From: Xanthobacteraceae bacterium
Lineage (GTDB): Bacteria > Pseudomonadota > Alphaproteobacteria > Rhizobiales > Xanthobacteraceae
Length of the DNA: 41,874 nt
Direction: 5' to 3'
Assembly: GCA_030041005.1 (NCBI GenBank)
Contig: JASHOR010000084.1
Span: 1-41,874 of the forward strand
Below the pieces are notes generated by a model. The model ran no database searches. It was not told the origin of the DNA and was given only the letters and a program-made list of their open reading frames with translations. Position 1 is the stretch's first letter, and every line of letters begins with the position of its first letter. This document shows, piece by piece, positions 27,349 to 35,463 of the stretch. A program made the position numbers and the translations under genes.

Positions 27349-27846
27349 CTACCTTTTGAACAGGCCCATGATTTCGGCCCTCGCCAGCGTGTTGAAATGC
27401 AGGTTGAAGCCGACCACGGCCGCGGACGTGTCCGCTTTCACATCGAGTCTGTCGGCTTTCACTGCGAACACCGTAAACAGGTAGCGGTGCGGATGGTCGC
27501 CCTGCGGCGGGCATGGTCCGCCGTAGCCGGGGACGCCGAAATCGGTGCGGGTCTGCAGCGCGCCGGCCGGCAGCGTGCCGCCCGAGCTGCCCGCGCCTTC
27601 GGCGAGTTCGCTCACGCTCGCCGGAATATTCACGACCAGCCAGTGCCAGAACCCGGACCCGGTCGGCGCGTCCGGATCGTAGCAGGTCACGGCGAAACTC
27701 TTGGTGCCCGCCGGCGCATTCGACCACTTCAGATGCGGCGACTTGTTGTTGCCGGCGCAGCCGAAGCCGAAATCGGCCGAGAGGATGAAATCCTTCGGCA
27801 GATAGTCGCCATCCTTGAAGCTGTTGCTCGCTAGGGCAAACGCCAT
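27349..27846 (-). CDS. YbhB/YbcL-family PEBP (Raf kinase inhibitor-like) protein
   Basis: The 165-residue product is a phosphatidylethanolamine-binding protein homologue of the bacterial YbhB/YbcL family. Signature parts are SPHLKWSNAPAGTKSFAVTC, YDPDAPTGSGFWHWLVVNIP, GGPCPPQGDHPHRYLFTVFA. The anion-binding pocket residues Asp and His of DPDAPT...HW and PHRY are present. The biochemical role of this family in bacteria is not settled. I chose the start MAFALASNSF at 27846; a longer frame to 27936 adds residues that are not family-like. It lies 41 bases upstream of the ModA-like gene on the same strand. Confidence 0.9.
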   Translation of the reverse strand: MAFALASNSFKDGDYLPKDFILSADFGFGCAGNNKSPHLKWSNAPAGTKSFAVTCYDPDAPTGSGFWHWLVVNIPASVSELAEGAGSSGGTLPAGALQTRTDFGVPGYGGPCPPQGDHPHRYLFTVFAVKADRLDVKADTSAAVVGFNLHFNTLARAEIMGLFKR

Positions 27847-28015
27847 TTGCCTGCTCCCTTGCGCGAAAGGCGGATCGGCCGCGGAAAGTGCTTCAGGCGT
27901 CCACGTCGCTACCGCGGCGGGCGACGCGGAACCCATTCCAAGCCCACCATAATCGCGCGCACGACAAGAGAAAAGTGGCGTTGGCGGGGTGGGCGAAGCA
28001 TGTTAACCGGCGGTC
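27847..28015. promoter_or_regulatory. divergent gap between the PEBP gene and ruvX
   Basis: These 169 bases separate two divergent genes, so promoters for both should lie here. No clear -35/-10 elements or repeats were recognised. Confidence 0.3.
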
Positions 28016-28504
28016 ATGCCGGTTCTTGCGCTCATGGATGCGGCGACGCTTTTCCCGACGCGTGGTGCGCTGATCGGGCTCGATCTCGGCACCAAGACGA
28101 TCGGCGTCGCCGCCAGCGATCCCGACCGCCGCGTGGCGACGCCGGTGGAAACCGTCCGCCGCAACCGCTTTCATCTCGACGCGCGGCGCATTCTCGACCT
28201 CGCCGCCGAACGTCACGCCGTCGGTTTTGTCTTGGGTCTACCCATCAACATGGATGGCAGCGAAGGTCCGCGCGCCCAGGCGACCCGCGCATTCGCCCGC
28301 AACCTCGAAAAACTCACGGGCCTGCCGATCGCGCTATGGGACGAGCGGCTATCCACCGCGGCGGTGGAGCGTGCCCTCATAGCGGCGGACGCCAGCCGCG
28401 CCGCGCGCAAGGCGGTCATCGATCAGCACGCCGCAGCCTATATCCTGCAGGGGGCGATCGATCGGCTGGCGCGAGATCAAGTTGGCATTCAAACGGCAAC
28501 TTGA
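28016..28504 (+). CDS. ruvX: Holliday junction resolvase-like protein RuvX (YqgF)
   Basis: The 162-residue product has the RNase H-like fold of RuvX/YqgF, an essential nuclease in many bacteria linked to 16S rRNA 5'-end maturation. Motifs: ALIGLDLGTKTIGVAASDP (catalytic Asp in the DLGTK strand), FVLGLPINMDGSEGPRA, WDERLSTAAVE and KAVIDQHAAAYILQ, with the final catalytic Asp. A second ATG at 28034 is a possible start. It converges with the acyl-CoA dehydrogenase gene, 40 bases away. Confidence 0.93.
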   Translation: MPVLALMDAATLFPTRGALIGLDLGTKTIGVAASDPDRRVATPVETVRRNRFHLDARRILDLAAERHAVGFVLGLPINMDGSEGPRAQATRAFARNLEKLTGLPIALWDERLSTAAVERALIAADASRAARKAVIDQHAAAYILQGAIDRLARDQVGIQTAT

Positions 28505-28544
28505 ACGCCGCGGCGGCGCCTGCACCGGTTCAGGGAATCGGCAG

Positions 28545-30182
28545 TCAATCTTCCGGAAGCACGCGTTGCAACAGCGCGTCCGCGGTCGCCGCGGCCAGAT
28601 CGGCGCTGCCGTAGAGCGCGCCGCGCGGCCTTGCCACGCGTGTCCGCACGAACGCGTCGGCCACGGCACCGGGCGCGCTCTCGCGCAGCGCCGTCGCGGC
28701 AGCCAAGAGCGCAAGCCTGCCGACCAGAGACCGCGCATCGACCTCCGTCGCCGAAGCGATGTCGACGGCGGCGTCGAGCGTGCCAGCGGAAGCCGCGCGC
28801 GCGAGCGCGGCAACGAGATTGCGTTCCTGCTCGCCCTTGAGCGCGCGCAGTACATCCAGGCACATGACGTTGCCGGAGCCTTCCCAGATGGCGTTGACCG
28901 GCGCTTCGCGATAGAGCCGCGGCAACAAGTTCTCCTCGACATAACCGTTGCCGCCCAGGCACTCCATCGCTTCGAAGGCGAAGGCCGGCGCGGTCTTGCA
29001 GATCCAATACTTGACCGCCGGCGTGAGGAGCCGCGCGTAAGCGGCTTCGCTTGCGTCCTCCGCCGCGCGATCGAAGGCGCGGCACAGCCGCATTGCCAAG
29101 GCAACCGCGCCCTCCAGTTCGAGTGCCATGTCGGCCAGGACGGCGCGCATCATCGGCTGGTCGTAAAGGGGTTTGTGAAAGACGCTGCGATGGCGGCAAT
29201 GGTGCACCGCCTGCGCCAACGCCATCCGCATGAGCCCCGCCGACGCGATCGCGCAGTCAAGCCGGGTGAGTTGTACCATCTGCAAGATGGTGCGGACGCC
29301 GGCACCCTCCTCGCCGACGCGCCAGGCGAACGCGCCGGTGAATTCCACCTCACTCGAGGCATTTGAGCGATTGCCGAGCTTGTCTTTGAGACGCTGGAAG
29401 CGAAGCGCGTTGACAGTGCCGTCGGGCCGAAAGCGCGGCAGCAGAAAGCAGCTCAATCCGCCCGGCGCCTGCGCCAGGACGAGGAACGCATCGCTCATCG
29501 GCGCGGAAAAGAACCATTTGTGACCGATCAGCGAATAGGCGTCGCCCTCCCGGGTCGCCGTGGTCGTGTTAGCGCGCACATCGGTGCCGCCCTGCTTTTC
29601 CGTCATTCCCATCCCAAGCGTCATTCCCGACTTTTCCCACCACGGCCGAAATGCCGGGTCGTAGCGACCGGCGACGACTCGAGGGACGATTTGCGCGGCC
29701 AGCGCCGGCTCGGCGGCAAGCGGCGCCAGCGCGGCGCGGGTCATGGTGATTGGACAAAGGTGGCCGGTTTCCACCTGTGCTGCCATGTAGAAACGCGCCG
29801 CGCGGACGACTTCCGCGGGCGGCGGGGCATGCTTGCCGCTCTCCGTCCAGGTCGAGGCGTGCATCCCGGCCGCCATGCTCTGTTCCATGAAGCGGTGATA
29901 GGCCGGATGGAACTCGACCGTATCGCGGCGAAAACCCTTGGGGTCGAAGATGTGCAGCCTCGGCGTATTCTCGTTCGCCTGCCGCCCCAGCGTGAACATG
30001 GCCGCCGTGCCCCATTGCCGGCCGAATTCCGACAGCGCGGCGGCTTCGTCGCCGGCGCCGTTTGCAGCCACGGCTTGCCGCAGCGGCGTATCGCTCGCGA
30101 ACAGATCGACGTTCTCGAAGGGCGGCGACTGGTTGAAGACCTCGTGGGTATCGAAAGGCGAGCGCGGAGCTTGTGGAAACAT
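28545..30182 (-). CDS. aidB: AidB-type acyl-CoA dehydrogenase
   Basis: The 545-residue product resembles E. coli AidB, a flavoprotein of the acyl-CoA dehydrogenase superfamily that is part of the adaptive response to alkylation damage and binds DNA through its C-terminal domain. Similar segments are THEVFNQSPPFENVDLFASD near the N-terminus, EKQGGTDVRANTT and YREAPVNAIWEGSGNVMCLD. Length agrees with AidB (about 540) and exceeds normal short-chain acyl-CoA dehydrogenases (about 380). I chose the ATG at 30182, with AGAGG about 10 bases upstream. No ada or alkB gene is in view, so regulation by alkylation is not shown. An enzymatic acyl-CoA role is also possible. Confidence 0.88.
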   Translation of the reverse strand: MFPQAPRSPFDTHEVFNQSPPFENVDLFASDTPLRQAVAANGAGDEAAALSEFGRQWGTAAMFTLGRQANENTPRLHIFDPKGFRRDTVEFHPAYHRFMEQSMAAGMHASTWTESGKHAPPPAEVVRAARFYMAAQVETGHLCPITMTRAALAPLAAEPALAAQIVPRVVAGRYDPAFRPWWEKSGMTLGMGMTEKQGGTDVRANTTTATREGDAYSLIGHKWFFSAPMSDAFLVLAQAPGGLSCFLLPRFRPDGTVNALRFQRLKDKLGNRSNASSEVEFTGAFAWRVGEEGAGVRTILQMVQLTRLDCAIASAGLMRMALAQAVHHCRHRSVFHKPLYDQPMMRAVLADMALELEGAVALAMRLCRAFDRAAEDASEAAYARLLTPAVKYWICKTAPAFAFEAMECLGGNGYVEENLLPRLYREAPVNAIWEGSGNVMCLDVLRALKGEQERNLVAALARAASAGTLDAAVDIASATEVDARSLVGRLALLAAATALRESAPGAVADAFVRTRVARPRGALYGSADLAAATADALLQRVLPED

Positions 30183-30304
30183 GACGGTCAGCCTCTTGGT
30201 CGGCGGATCGTAGCATGGTCGGCAATCTTTCCGGTGCAACACTGTCGCGGCCGGCCAAAGCAGGCTTGCCCGCGCGCCGCGAATGGGCCTATAGCAGCGC
30301 TTTA
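30183..30304. promoter_or_regulatory. divergent gap between aidB and pyrB
   Basis: The 122-base gap must hold the start signals of two divergent genes. No clear promoter boxes, attenuator hairpin or uracil-sensing leader (such as a U-tract with leader peptide) was recognised before pyrB. The ribosome binding site of pyrB is weak. Confidence 0.3.
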
Positions 30305-31753
30305 ATGACGAAGGCCCTGCCTCCGACGCGCCATATCATTTCGATCAACGACCTCAGCAACAAGGAGATCGAGACGATCTTCGAGGTCGCGCAGGAGTTT
30401 TTGCAGGAGCTTGCCGATCGGGAAATCCCCTACCGCATCGCGCGCAATACCGACCTCGCGTCCAAATGCGTGCTCGCAACTCTGTTCTACGAGCCTTCGA
30501 CCCGCACCCGGCTCTCGTTCGAAAGCGCGATGCTGCGTCTGGGCGGCGCCAACATCACCAGCGCCGATCCGGCGGTCAGTTCCGCCGCCAAGGGTGAAAG
30601 CCTCGCCGACACGATCCGCGTGATCGGCAATTACGCAGACATCATTGTCATTCGCCACCCGCGCGACGGCGCCGCCCGCCTTGCCGCCGAATATTCGCAG
30701 ATTCCGGTGATCAACGGCGGGGACGGCAGCCACGAGCATCCTACCCAGACCCTGTGCGACCTGTTCACCCTGCGCTCGAAGAAGAAGAGCCTGAAGGACA
30801 TGAAGGTCGCAATTTCCGGCGATCTCAAAGGCAGCCGCACCATCCATTCCTTCGTCTATGCGCTGGCGCGGTTTGGCGCCACCATCGATCCCCTCCCCGC
30901 GCCCGGCATGGAGCTGCCGGAGCACGTCGACCGCAGGCTGCGCGAGGAATTTCACAGCCGCATCGTTTCCAAGGATCCCAGCCGCACGGAAGCCGCCGAT
31001 GGCGGTTCGATCGACGCGCTGTACGTGACCGCCGACCAGCCGCATCAGCTTGCGCTCATTCCCGAGCCCGAGGATTACGGTGTCATTGTCCAGAAGAAGA
31101 TCGACGCAGTTTACGTCACGCGATTCCAGAAGGAGCGCTGGGCCGAAAAGGAGCGGCCCTATCCGAAGATCGATGCCAAATTCATGCGCGACGAGAAGTA
31201 CTCCGAAGCAAGCGTCATGCATCCCTTGCCGCGCGTCAACGAACTGGACGTCTCGCTCGACAAGGACCGCCGCGCGATCTATTTCCAGCAAGCCGCCTTT
31301 GGCGTTCCGGTACGAATGGCGTTGATTTCGCTGCTCTTGCAGCTACACAAGAACAAATCACTGCATCGATTCCCCGACGGCTTCGCCAAGCCCACGCATC
31401 CGATCTACGCCCAGCCAATCGCGACCGGAATTCAATGCGGCAATGCCAACTGCATCGTCTGCGACCCCGCCGAACGACAGTACGCCGCCAACAAGTTCTA
31501 CATCGTCGAAGACGAGGCACGACGGCACATCACCCTCCGTTGCCTCTATTGCGAGGCCGACATCGGCGAGGAGGTCTCTCGCCATTTTGTCGTCGCCGAC
31601 ACGCTGCGAAAGACGTTCGCGCGCGGTCTGTCCGCGCTCTCGCGGCTCGGCGCCGAACGGCTCAAGCATCTCGTCATCTATGGCCACGAAGCCGATGCGG
31701 CGGCGGCGGGCTTTGAGCAACGCGAAGGCGGCAAGAAGGCGCGAGCCGGCTAG
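30305..31753 (+). CDS. pyrB: aspartate carbamoyltransferase with fused C-terminal PyrI-like zinc domain
   Basis: The 482-residue product makes N-carbamoyl-L-aspartate in pyrimidine synthesis. Residues 1-350 are a complete ATCase: HIISINDLS near the N-terminus as in E. coli, carbamoyl-phosphate loop EPSTRTRLSFE (63-73), SSAAKGESLADT (92-103), HPTQ (145-148) and HPLPRVNELD (306-315). The chain then continues with a linker and a zinc-type module, CGNANCIVC (Cys378, 383, 386) and CLYC (Cys413, 416). This strongly recalls the C-terminal zinc domain of the regulatory subunit PyrI (C-x4-C ... C-x2-C). The nucleotide-binding allosteric domain of PyrI is missing. About 65 further residues follow. The stop codon lies in the end of a palindromic repeat. 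No pyrC follows. Catalytic assignment is firm; the role of the fused domain is inference. Confidence 0.92.
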   Translation: MTKALPPTRHIISINDLSNKEIETIFEVAQEFLQELADREIPYRIARNTDLASKCVLATLFYEPSTRTRLSFESAMLRLGGANITSADPAVSSAAKGESLADTIRVIGNYADIIVIRHPRDGAARLAAEYSQIPVINGGDGSHEHPTQTLCDLFTLRSKKKSLKDMKVAISGDLKGSRTIHSFVYALARFGATIDPLPAPGMELPEHVDRRLREEFHSRIVSKDPSRTEAADGGSIDALYVTADQPHQLALIPEPEDYGVIVQKKIDAVYVTRFQKERWAEKERPYPKIDAKFMRDEKYSEASVMHPLPRVNELDVSLDKDRRAIYFQQAAFGVPVRMALISLLLQLHKNKSLHRFPDGFAKPTHPIYAQPIATGIQCGNANCIVCDPAERQYAANKFYIVEDEARRHITLRCLYCEADIGEEVSRHFVVADTLRKTFARGLSALSRLGAERLKHLVIYGHEADAAAAGFEQREGGKKARAG

Positions 31754-31829
31754 TGGAGCGGATTTGACATTCGCTACTCCCCAAGCCACTAGGTCCTTGA
31801 AGCGAATGTCAAATCCAAAGCTCCACCAG
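31750..31829. repeat. palindromic interspersed repeat, copy B (80 bp)
   Basis: The left arm CTAGTGGAGCGGATTTGACA continues TTCGCT (31750-31775). The right arm, 31801-31829, read on the minus strand, is CTGGTGGAGCTTTGGATTTG then ACATTCGCT. The arms are identical over the inner 16 bases, and the right arm has an extra TTT. The left CTAG contains the stop codon of pyrB (TAG at 31751-31753). The 25-base centre holds another CCACTAG. The RNA would form a strong hairpin directly after pyrB. Confidence 0.85.
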
Positions 31830-31841
31830 CACTTGTATTTG

Positions 31842-31917
31842 CTCGTGGTCCTTTGATTCCGACATTCGCACGCGGGCGTGCCGAAACGGAATGCGAATGT
31901 TGGAATCGGACCACGAG
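31842..31917. repeat. palindromic interspersed repeat, copy C (76 bp)
   Basis: The left arm CTCGTGGTCCTTTGATTCCG continues ACATTCGCA (31842-31870). The right arm, 31892-31917, read on the minus strand, is CTCGTGGTCCGATTCC then AACATTCGCA. Again one arm has an extra TTT. The copy faces copy B so that the two TTT-bearing arms lie next to each other, 12 bases apart. The right end lies two bases before the plsY ATG. Confidence 0.85.
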
Positions 31918-31919
31918 GC

Positions 31920-32528
31920 ATGAGCGAGTGGCCGCTTGCGTTCCACTACCTCGCCGCCTTCGTCTTCGGCTATCTCTGCGGCTCAATCCCGTTCGGCGTG
32001 TTGATTACAAAGCTCGCCGGCGTACCTGATGTGCGCTCCATTGGCTCCGGCAATATCGGCGCCACAAATGTTCTGCGAACCGGCCGCAAAACGCTCGCCG
32101 CCGCGACTTTGCTGGGCGACATGCTCAAGGCCACGTTCGCGGTGCTGGTCACGCTCTCACTGTTTCCTCGTGAGGTCGCGTTGGCTGCCGGGCTTGGGGC
32201 GTTCCTCGGCCATCTGTTCCCGGTCTGGCTTCGGTTCAAGGGCGGCAAGGGCGTCGCCACCTATATCGGCCTGCTGCTCGGCTTCGGCTTGTGGATCGCG
32301 CTTGCGGCGTTTTGCGTCACCTGGGCGATCATCGCCGCCACAACCCGCTATTCGTCGCTCGCGGCCCTGCTGGCGAGCATTACCGCGCCAATGGCCCTTT
32401 CCTGGCACGGCGACGTCCCCGAACTGTGGCTCTTTCTCGTCCTGTCGCTGCTGCTGTGGTTGACGCACCGCGCCAACATCGCCCGGCTGATAAGCGGCAC
32501 TGAAAGCAAGATCGGCAGTCGCGGCTGA
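31920..32528 (+). CDS. plsY: glycerol-3-phosphate acyltransferase PlsY
   Basis: The 202-residue inner-membrane protein transfers an acyl group from acyl-phosphate to glycerol-3-phosphate, the first step of phospholipid synthesis. Its three conserved motifs are visible: [13 protein letters not shown]...[33 protein letters not shown] and the C-terminal [17 protein letters not shown]. Five or so hydrophobic helices agree with the family. I chose the ATG at 31920 ([11 protein letters not shown]). An ATG at 31878 in the same frame lies in the palindromic repeat, so it is unlikely. The sequence just before the start is the right arm of that repeat, and no ideal ribosome binding site is seen. Confidence 0.94.
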   Translation: MSEWPLAFHYLAAFVFGYLCGSIPFGVLITKLAGVPDVRSIGSGNIGATNVLRTGRKTLAAATLLGDMLKATFAVLVTLSLFPREVALAAGLGAFLGHLFPVWLRFKGGKGVATYIGLLLGFGLWIALAAFCVTWAIIAATTRYSSLAALLASITAPMALSWHGDVPELWLFLVLSLLLWLTHRANIARLISGTESKIGSRG

Positions 32529-32607
32529 CTTTTTCGGCCATTGTGCCGGCACTTTCGAGGTATGCTCAGGCAACGCCGGAGTACAAGCCGGGGGGCGTTG
32601 ATGCTGC

Positions 32608-33729
32608 GTGAGTGAAAATCGGGACGGCATCCACCTGACGGACGAACAGCGAATCGACTGGCTGCGACTCATCCGCAGCCAGAACGTCGGTCCGCGCACC
32701 TTTCGCGCCCTCATCAACCATTTCGGCGGTGCGCGCGCGGCGCTTGAAGCGCTGCCGGGGCTGGCACGGCGGGGCGGACGCGGCACCACACCGCAGATTT
32801 GCTCACGCTCACAGGCCGAACGCGAGATCGACGCCGCGGATAAGATGGGCGCGCGGTTCGTCGCTGTCGGGGAAGCGGGCTATCCGAGACTACTTCAGGC
32901 CATCGACGATCGGCCTCCGCTTCTGGCGCTGCGCGGCAATCCCGATGCGCTTACAAGACCGGCCGCCGCCATCGTCGGCTCCCGCAACGCCTCGGGGGCG
33001 GGCCTTAAGATCACGCAGCAGTTGGCGCGCGGACTAGCTGCAGCCGGCTTTGTCACGGTCTCCGGCTTGGCGCGCGGCATTGACGCCGCGGCGCACCGGG
33101 CAAGCCTCGAAAGCGGAACGATCGCCGTGCTTGCGGGTGGACTCGATCGCCTCTATCCGCCCGAGCACGCCCCACTGGCCGACGCCATTCTGGCCGCCGG
33201 CATCGTGCTGTCCGAAATGCCGTTCGGCTGGGAACCGCGGGCGCGCGATTTCCCCCGGCGCAACAGGTTGATTTCCGGCATCGCGCTCGGCATCGTCATT
33301 GTGGAAGCGGCCAAGCGCTCGGGCTCGCTGATCAGCGCGCGACTTGCGCTGGAACAGGGTCGCGAGGTCTTTGCCGTTCCGGGATCGCCGCTCGATCCGC
33401 GCGCGGAAGGCACCAACGGGCTGCTCAAGCAAGGCGCAACGCCGGTGACGGAAGCTGCCGATGTCGTCGCAGCGCTGCAGCCGATCATCGGCCGCGAACT
33501 GCCGGCGCATGAACTGAAATCCGCCGATGACGGGCCGCCTGAATACGACGAACCGGCGCCGGACGAACGCACGCGCGTCATCGGGCTGCTCAGTCCGGTC
33601 CCGATTTCGATCGACGATCTCGTTCGACTGTCCAAGACGTCGTCGCGCGTGGTCCGTATCGTGCTCCTGGAACTCGAAATCGCCGGACGCCTGGAGCGCC
33701 ACGGCGGCGGCCTGGTGTCACTCGTCTAG
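32608..33729 (+). CDS. dprA: DNA processing protein DprA
   Basis: The 373-residue product is DprA/Smf, which binds incoming single-stranded DNA and loads RecA during natural transformation. It is also conserved in bacteria without known competence. The Rossmann-like core has [52 protein letters not shown] and [21 protein letters not shown]-terminal winged-helix-like domain (about 310-373) is present. The start is GTG at 32608, with GGGGGG about 11 bases upstream. It follows plsY and precedes a lytic transglycosylase by 11 bases. Confidence 0.93.
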   Translation: MSENRDGIHLTDEQRIDWLRLIRSQNVGPRTFRALINHFGGARAALEALPGLARRGGRGTTPQICSRSQAEREIDAADKMGARFVAVGEAGYPRLLQAIDDRPPLLALRGNPDALTRPAAAIVGSRNASGAGLKITQQLARGLAAAGFVTVSGLARGIDAAAHRASLESGTIAVLAGGLDRLYPPEHAPLADAILAAGIVLSEMPFGWEPRARDFPRRNRLISGIALGIVIVEAAKRSGSLISARLALEQGREVFAVPGSPLDPRAEGTNGLLKQGATPVTEAADVVAALQPIIGRELPAHELKSADDGPPEYDEPAPDERTRVIGLLSPVPISIDDLVRLSKTSSRVVRIVLLELEIAGRLERHGGGLVSLV

Positions 33730-33740
33730 CGGCGGAGAGG

Positions 33741-34949
33741 ATGAAGACGTTCCGCCGAAAGTTCAGGACGCTCATCCCGGCGTTGACGATGTTGGCGCTT
33801 CTGGCCGTTTGTGCGCGGGCGGGCGGCGCCGTCAGCGACCGGTTCGACACATTCCTCGCGGCCCTACAGCGGGATGCGGCGGCGCGTGGCGTCGCGCGAG
33901 CGACGTTCGCAGCGGCCTTTGCCGGCGTGACGCCTGACCCAGGCGTTATCGCTGCCATGAAGCGGGAGCCGGAATACGGCAAGCCGATGGCTGCGTATCT
34001 CGCGGGCCTGGTCTCGCCTGGGCGCATTGCAACCGGCCGGCGCAAGTTCGCGCAGTGGGCCCAAACCCTGCGCGCAGTGGAGAAGCGATTCGCCGTCGAT
34101 CCCTCGATCCTCGTTGCGATCTGGGGCATCGAATCCTCATTCGGGGAAGCACGCGATCCATGGGACGTCTTCCGCTCATTGGCGACACTTGCTTACGCGC
34201 GCTTTCAGCCGCCGCTGTTTCGCAACGAGTTGCTCAGCGCGCTCGAAATACTGCAGCAACGCGGCATTCCCCGCCGGCAGTTCGTCGGCTCATGGGCGGG
34301 TGCGATGGGTCAGCCGCAATTTCTGCCATCAAGCTATCTGGCCTATGCGGTCGATTTCACCGGCAACGGCCGCCCGGACATCTGGACCAACGTCCCCGAC
34401 GTGCTCGCCTCGATCGCCAACTATCTGCACAAGAAAGGCTGGCGTGCGGGCCTGAACTGGGGCTTTGAAGTGAACGTGCCGGCGCAATTCGACTTTCGAA
34501 CGAGCCGCGGCTCATTCCGGCAATGGACCGCGAGAGGCTTCAGGCGCGCGGACGGCGGGGTCCTCCCAGAGACCGGCGACGCCATCCTGTTCTTTCCCAG
34601 CGGTGCCGCGGGCCCGGCCTTCCTCGTGACGCACAATTTCATTGTCATCAAGCAATTCAACAACTCGGATGCCTATGCCCTTGCAGTTGGAGAGCTTTCC
34701 AACCGCGTCCTCGGGCTTGGCCCGATCCGCGCTGCCTGGCCGGCAGACGATTTCCAGCCGTCGCGCGGCGAGCGCATCGCGCTCCAACACCGTCTCGCCG
34801 ATCTCGGCCTCAAAGTGGACGACTTTAATGGCCATATCGATTTCGAGTTGCGCGACGACATTCGGCAGGTGCAGCAGCGGTTTGGGATGACTGCAGATGG
34901 CTACCCGGGCCGTGCACTGTTGCAGCGGATCGGCGTGCCGGCCCCGTAA
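33741..34949 (+). CDS. MltB-type lytic murein transglycosylase with peptidoglycan-binding domain
   Basis: The 402-residue product cleaves peptidoglycan glycan strands in the periplasm. The N-terminal hydrophobic segment (about 10-30) is a signal peptide. A Cys at 24 is not in a good lipobox. The family 3 transglycosylase domain holds the catalytic Glu131 in AIWGIESSFGEARDP, with GAMGQPQFLPSSYLAYAVDF and the metal-loop-like DFTGNGRPDIW. The C-terminal part (about 345-400) with LQHRLADLGLKVDDFNGHID and RQVQQRFGMTADGYPGRALL is a peptidoglycan-binding domain. It lies 11 bases after dprA. Confidence 0.92.
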   Translation: MKTFRRKFRTLIPALTMLALLAVCARAGGAVSDRFDTFLAALQRDAAARGVARATFAAAFAGVTPDPGVIAAMKREPEYGKPMAAYLAGLVSPGRIATGRRKFAQWAQTLRAVEKRFAVDPSILVAIWGIESSFGEARDPWDVFRSLATLAYARFQPPLFRNELLSALEILQQRGIPRRQFVGSWAGAMGQPQFLPSSYLAYAVDFTGNGRPDIWTNVPDVLASIANYLHKKGWRAGLNWGFEVNVPAQFDFRTSRGSFRQWTARGFRRADGGVLPETGDAILFFPSGAAGPAFLVTHNFIVIKQFNNSDAYALAVGELSNRVLGLGPIRAAWPADDFQPSRGERIALQHRLADLGLKVDDFNGHIDFELRDDIRQVQQRFGMTADGYPGRALLQRIGVPAP

Positions 34950-34998
34950 TAACGACGACGGGGGGCCAATTTGCGACCAAAGAGCAGATCCGCGACCG

Positions 34999-35214
34999 TC
35001 ATAGCCACTCCCGGGCGCCGTCCGAACCCTTTGCAATCTGATCAGCCTCCAAATGCGCCATGTCGAGAATGTAGGCAAGGCTTACCAGATGCTGACGGCG
35101 CGCCAGTTGGGCAAGTTCGCCGGCAAGCGTAGCGATATAAAGGGCGATATCGCTGGGTGATTGCGGCCGTTTCGTTTCGCCCGCGCGTTCTGACCGCATC
35201 GTGGAATTCCGCAC
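34999..35214 (-). CDS. small conserved hypothetical protein
   Basis: The 71-residue product reads SDIALYIATLAGELAQLARR and LVSLAYILDMAHLEADQIAKG, a helix pattern that I know from many short Bradyrhizobium-type proteins of unknown role. There is no signal peptide or membrane segment. An internal ATG at 35199 is also possible. The gene lies between the transglycosylase gene and topA, but on the opposite strand. The AT-rich stretch just upstream (about 35235-35262) may hold its promoter. Confidence 0.65.
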   Translation of the reverse strand: MRNSTMRSERAGETKRPQSPSDIALYIATLAGELAQLARRQHLVSLAYILDMAHLEADQIAKGSDGAREWL

Positions 35215-35463
35215 GCCTCACGTTAAGCGATTGGAGGCGTCGATATAGACTATTACTAGTATCTATGACTGAAAACAACTATCGCGAGCACGGCGGCCTC
35301 CAGGAAAAGACAAGGCAAAGGACCCGTTCATTGCTCCTGACGCATGGCTTCGGTCCCCGGCTGCGATTTGACAGGAAGGATGACATTACCCATCTTCCCC
35401 GCGGCCGGATGTCTGCCGGCGTCCCAGAAGTTGGAAAAAAGACTGTAAAATTATTGAGTTAGC
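35215..35463. promoter_or_regulatory. upstream region of topA, with a tentative promoter
   Basis: These 249 bases separate the 71-residue gene (minus) from topA (plus). TTGACA at 35368-35373 is followed after 17 bases by CATCTT (35391-35396), a possible sigma-70-like promoter for topA, with only a partial -10 match. The part just before topA (TAAAATTATTGAG) is AT-rich, as expected near a topoisomerase promoter. No strong ribosome binding site precedes the ATG at 35464. A 65-codon frame starting near 35265 ends here but has no supporting features. Confidence 0.4.

Noticed and set aside
27308-27727. N-terminal extension of the ModA-like protein
   Set aside because: The extra 140 codons lie over the PEBP gene in another frame and precede a perfect signal peptide start.
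35265-35462. 65-codon frame just before topA
   Set aside because: No convincing ribosome binding site or motif; it spans the likely topA promoter region.
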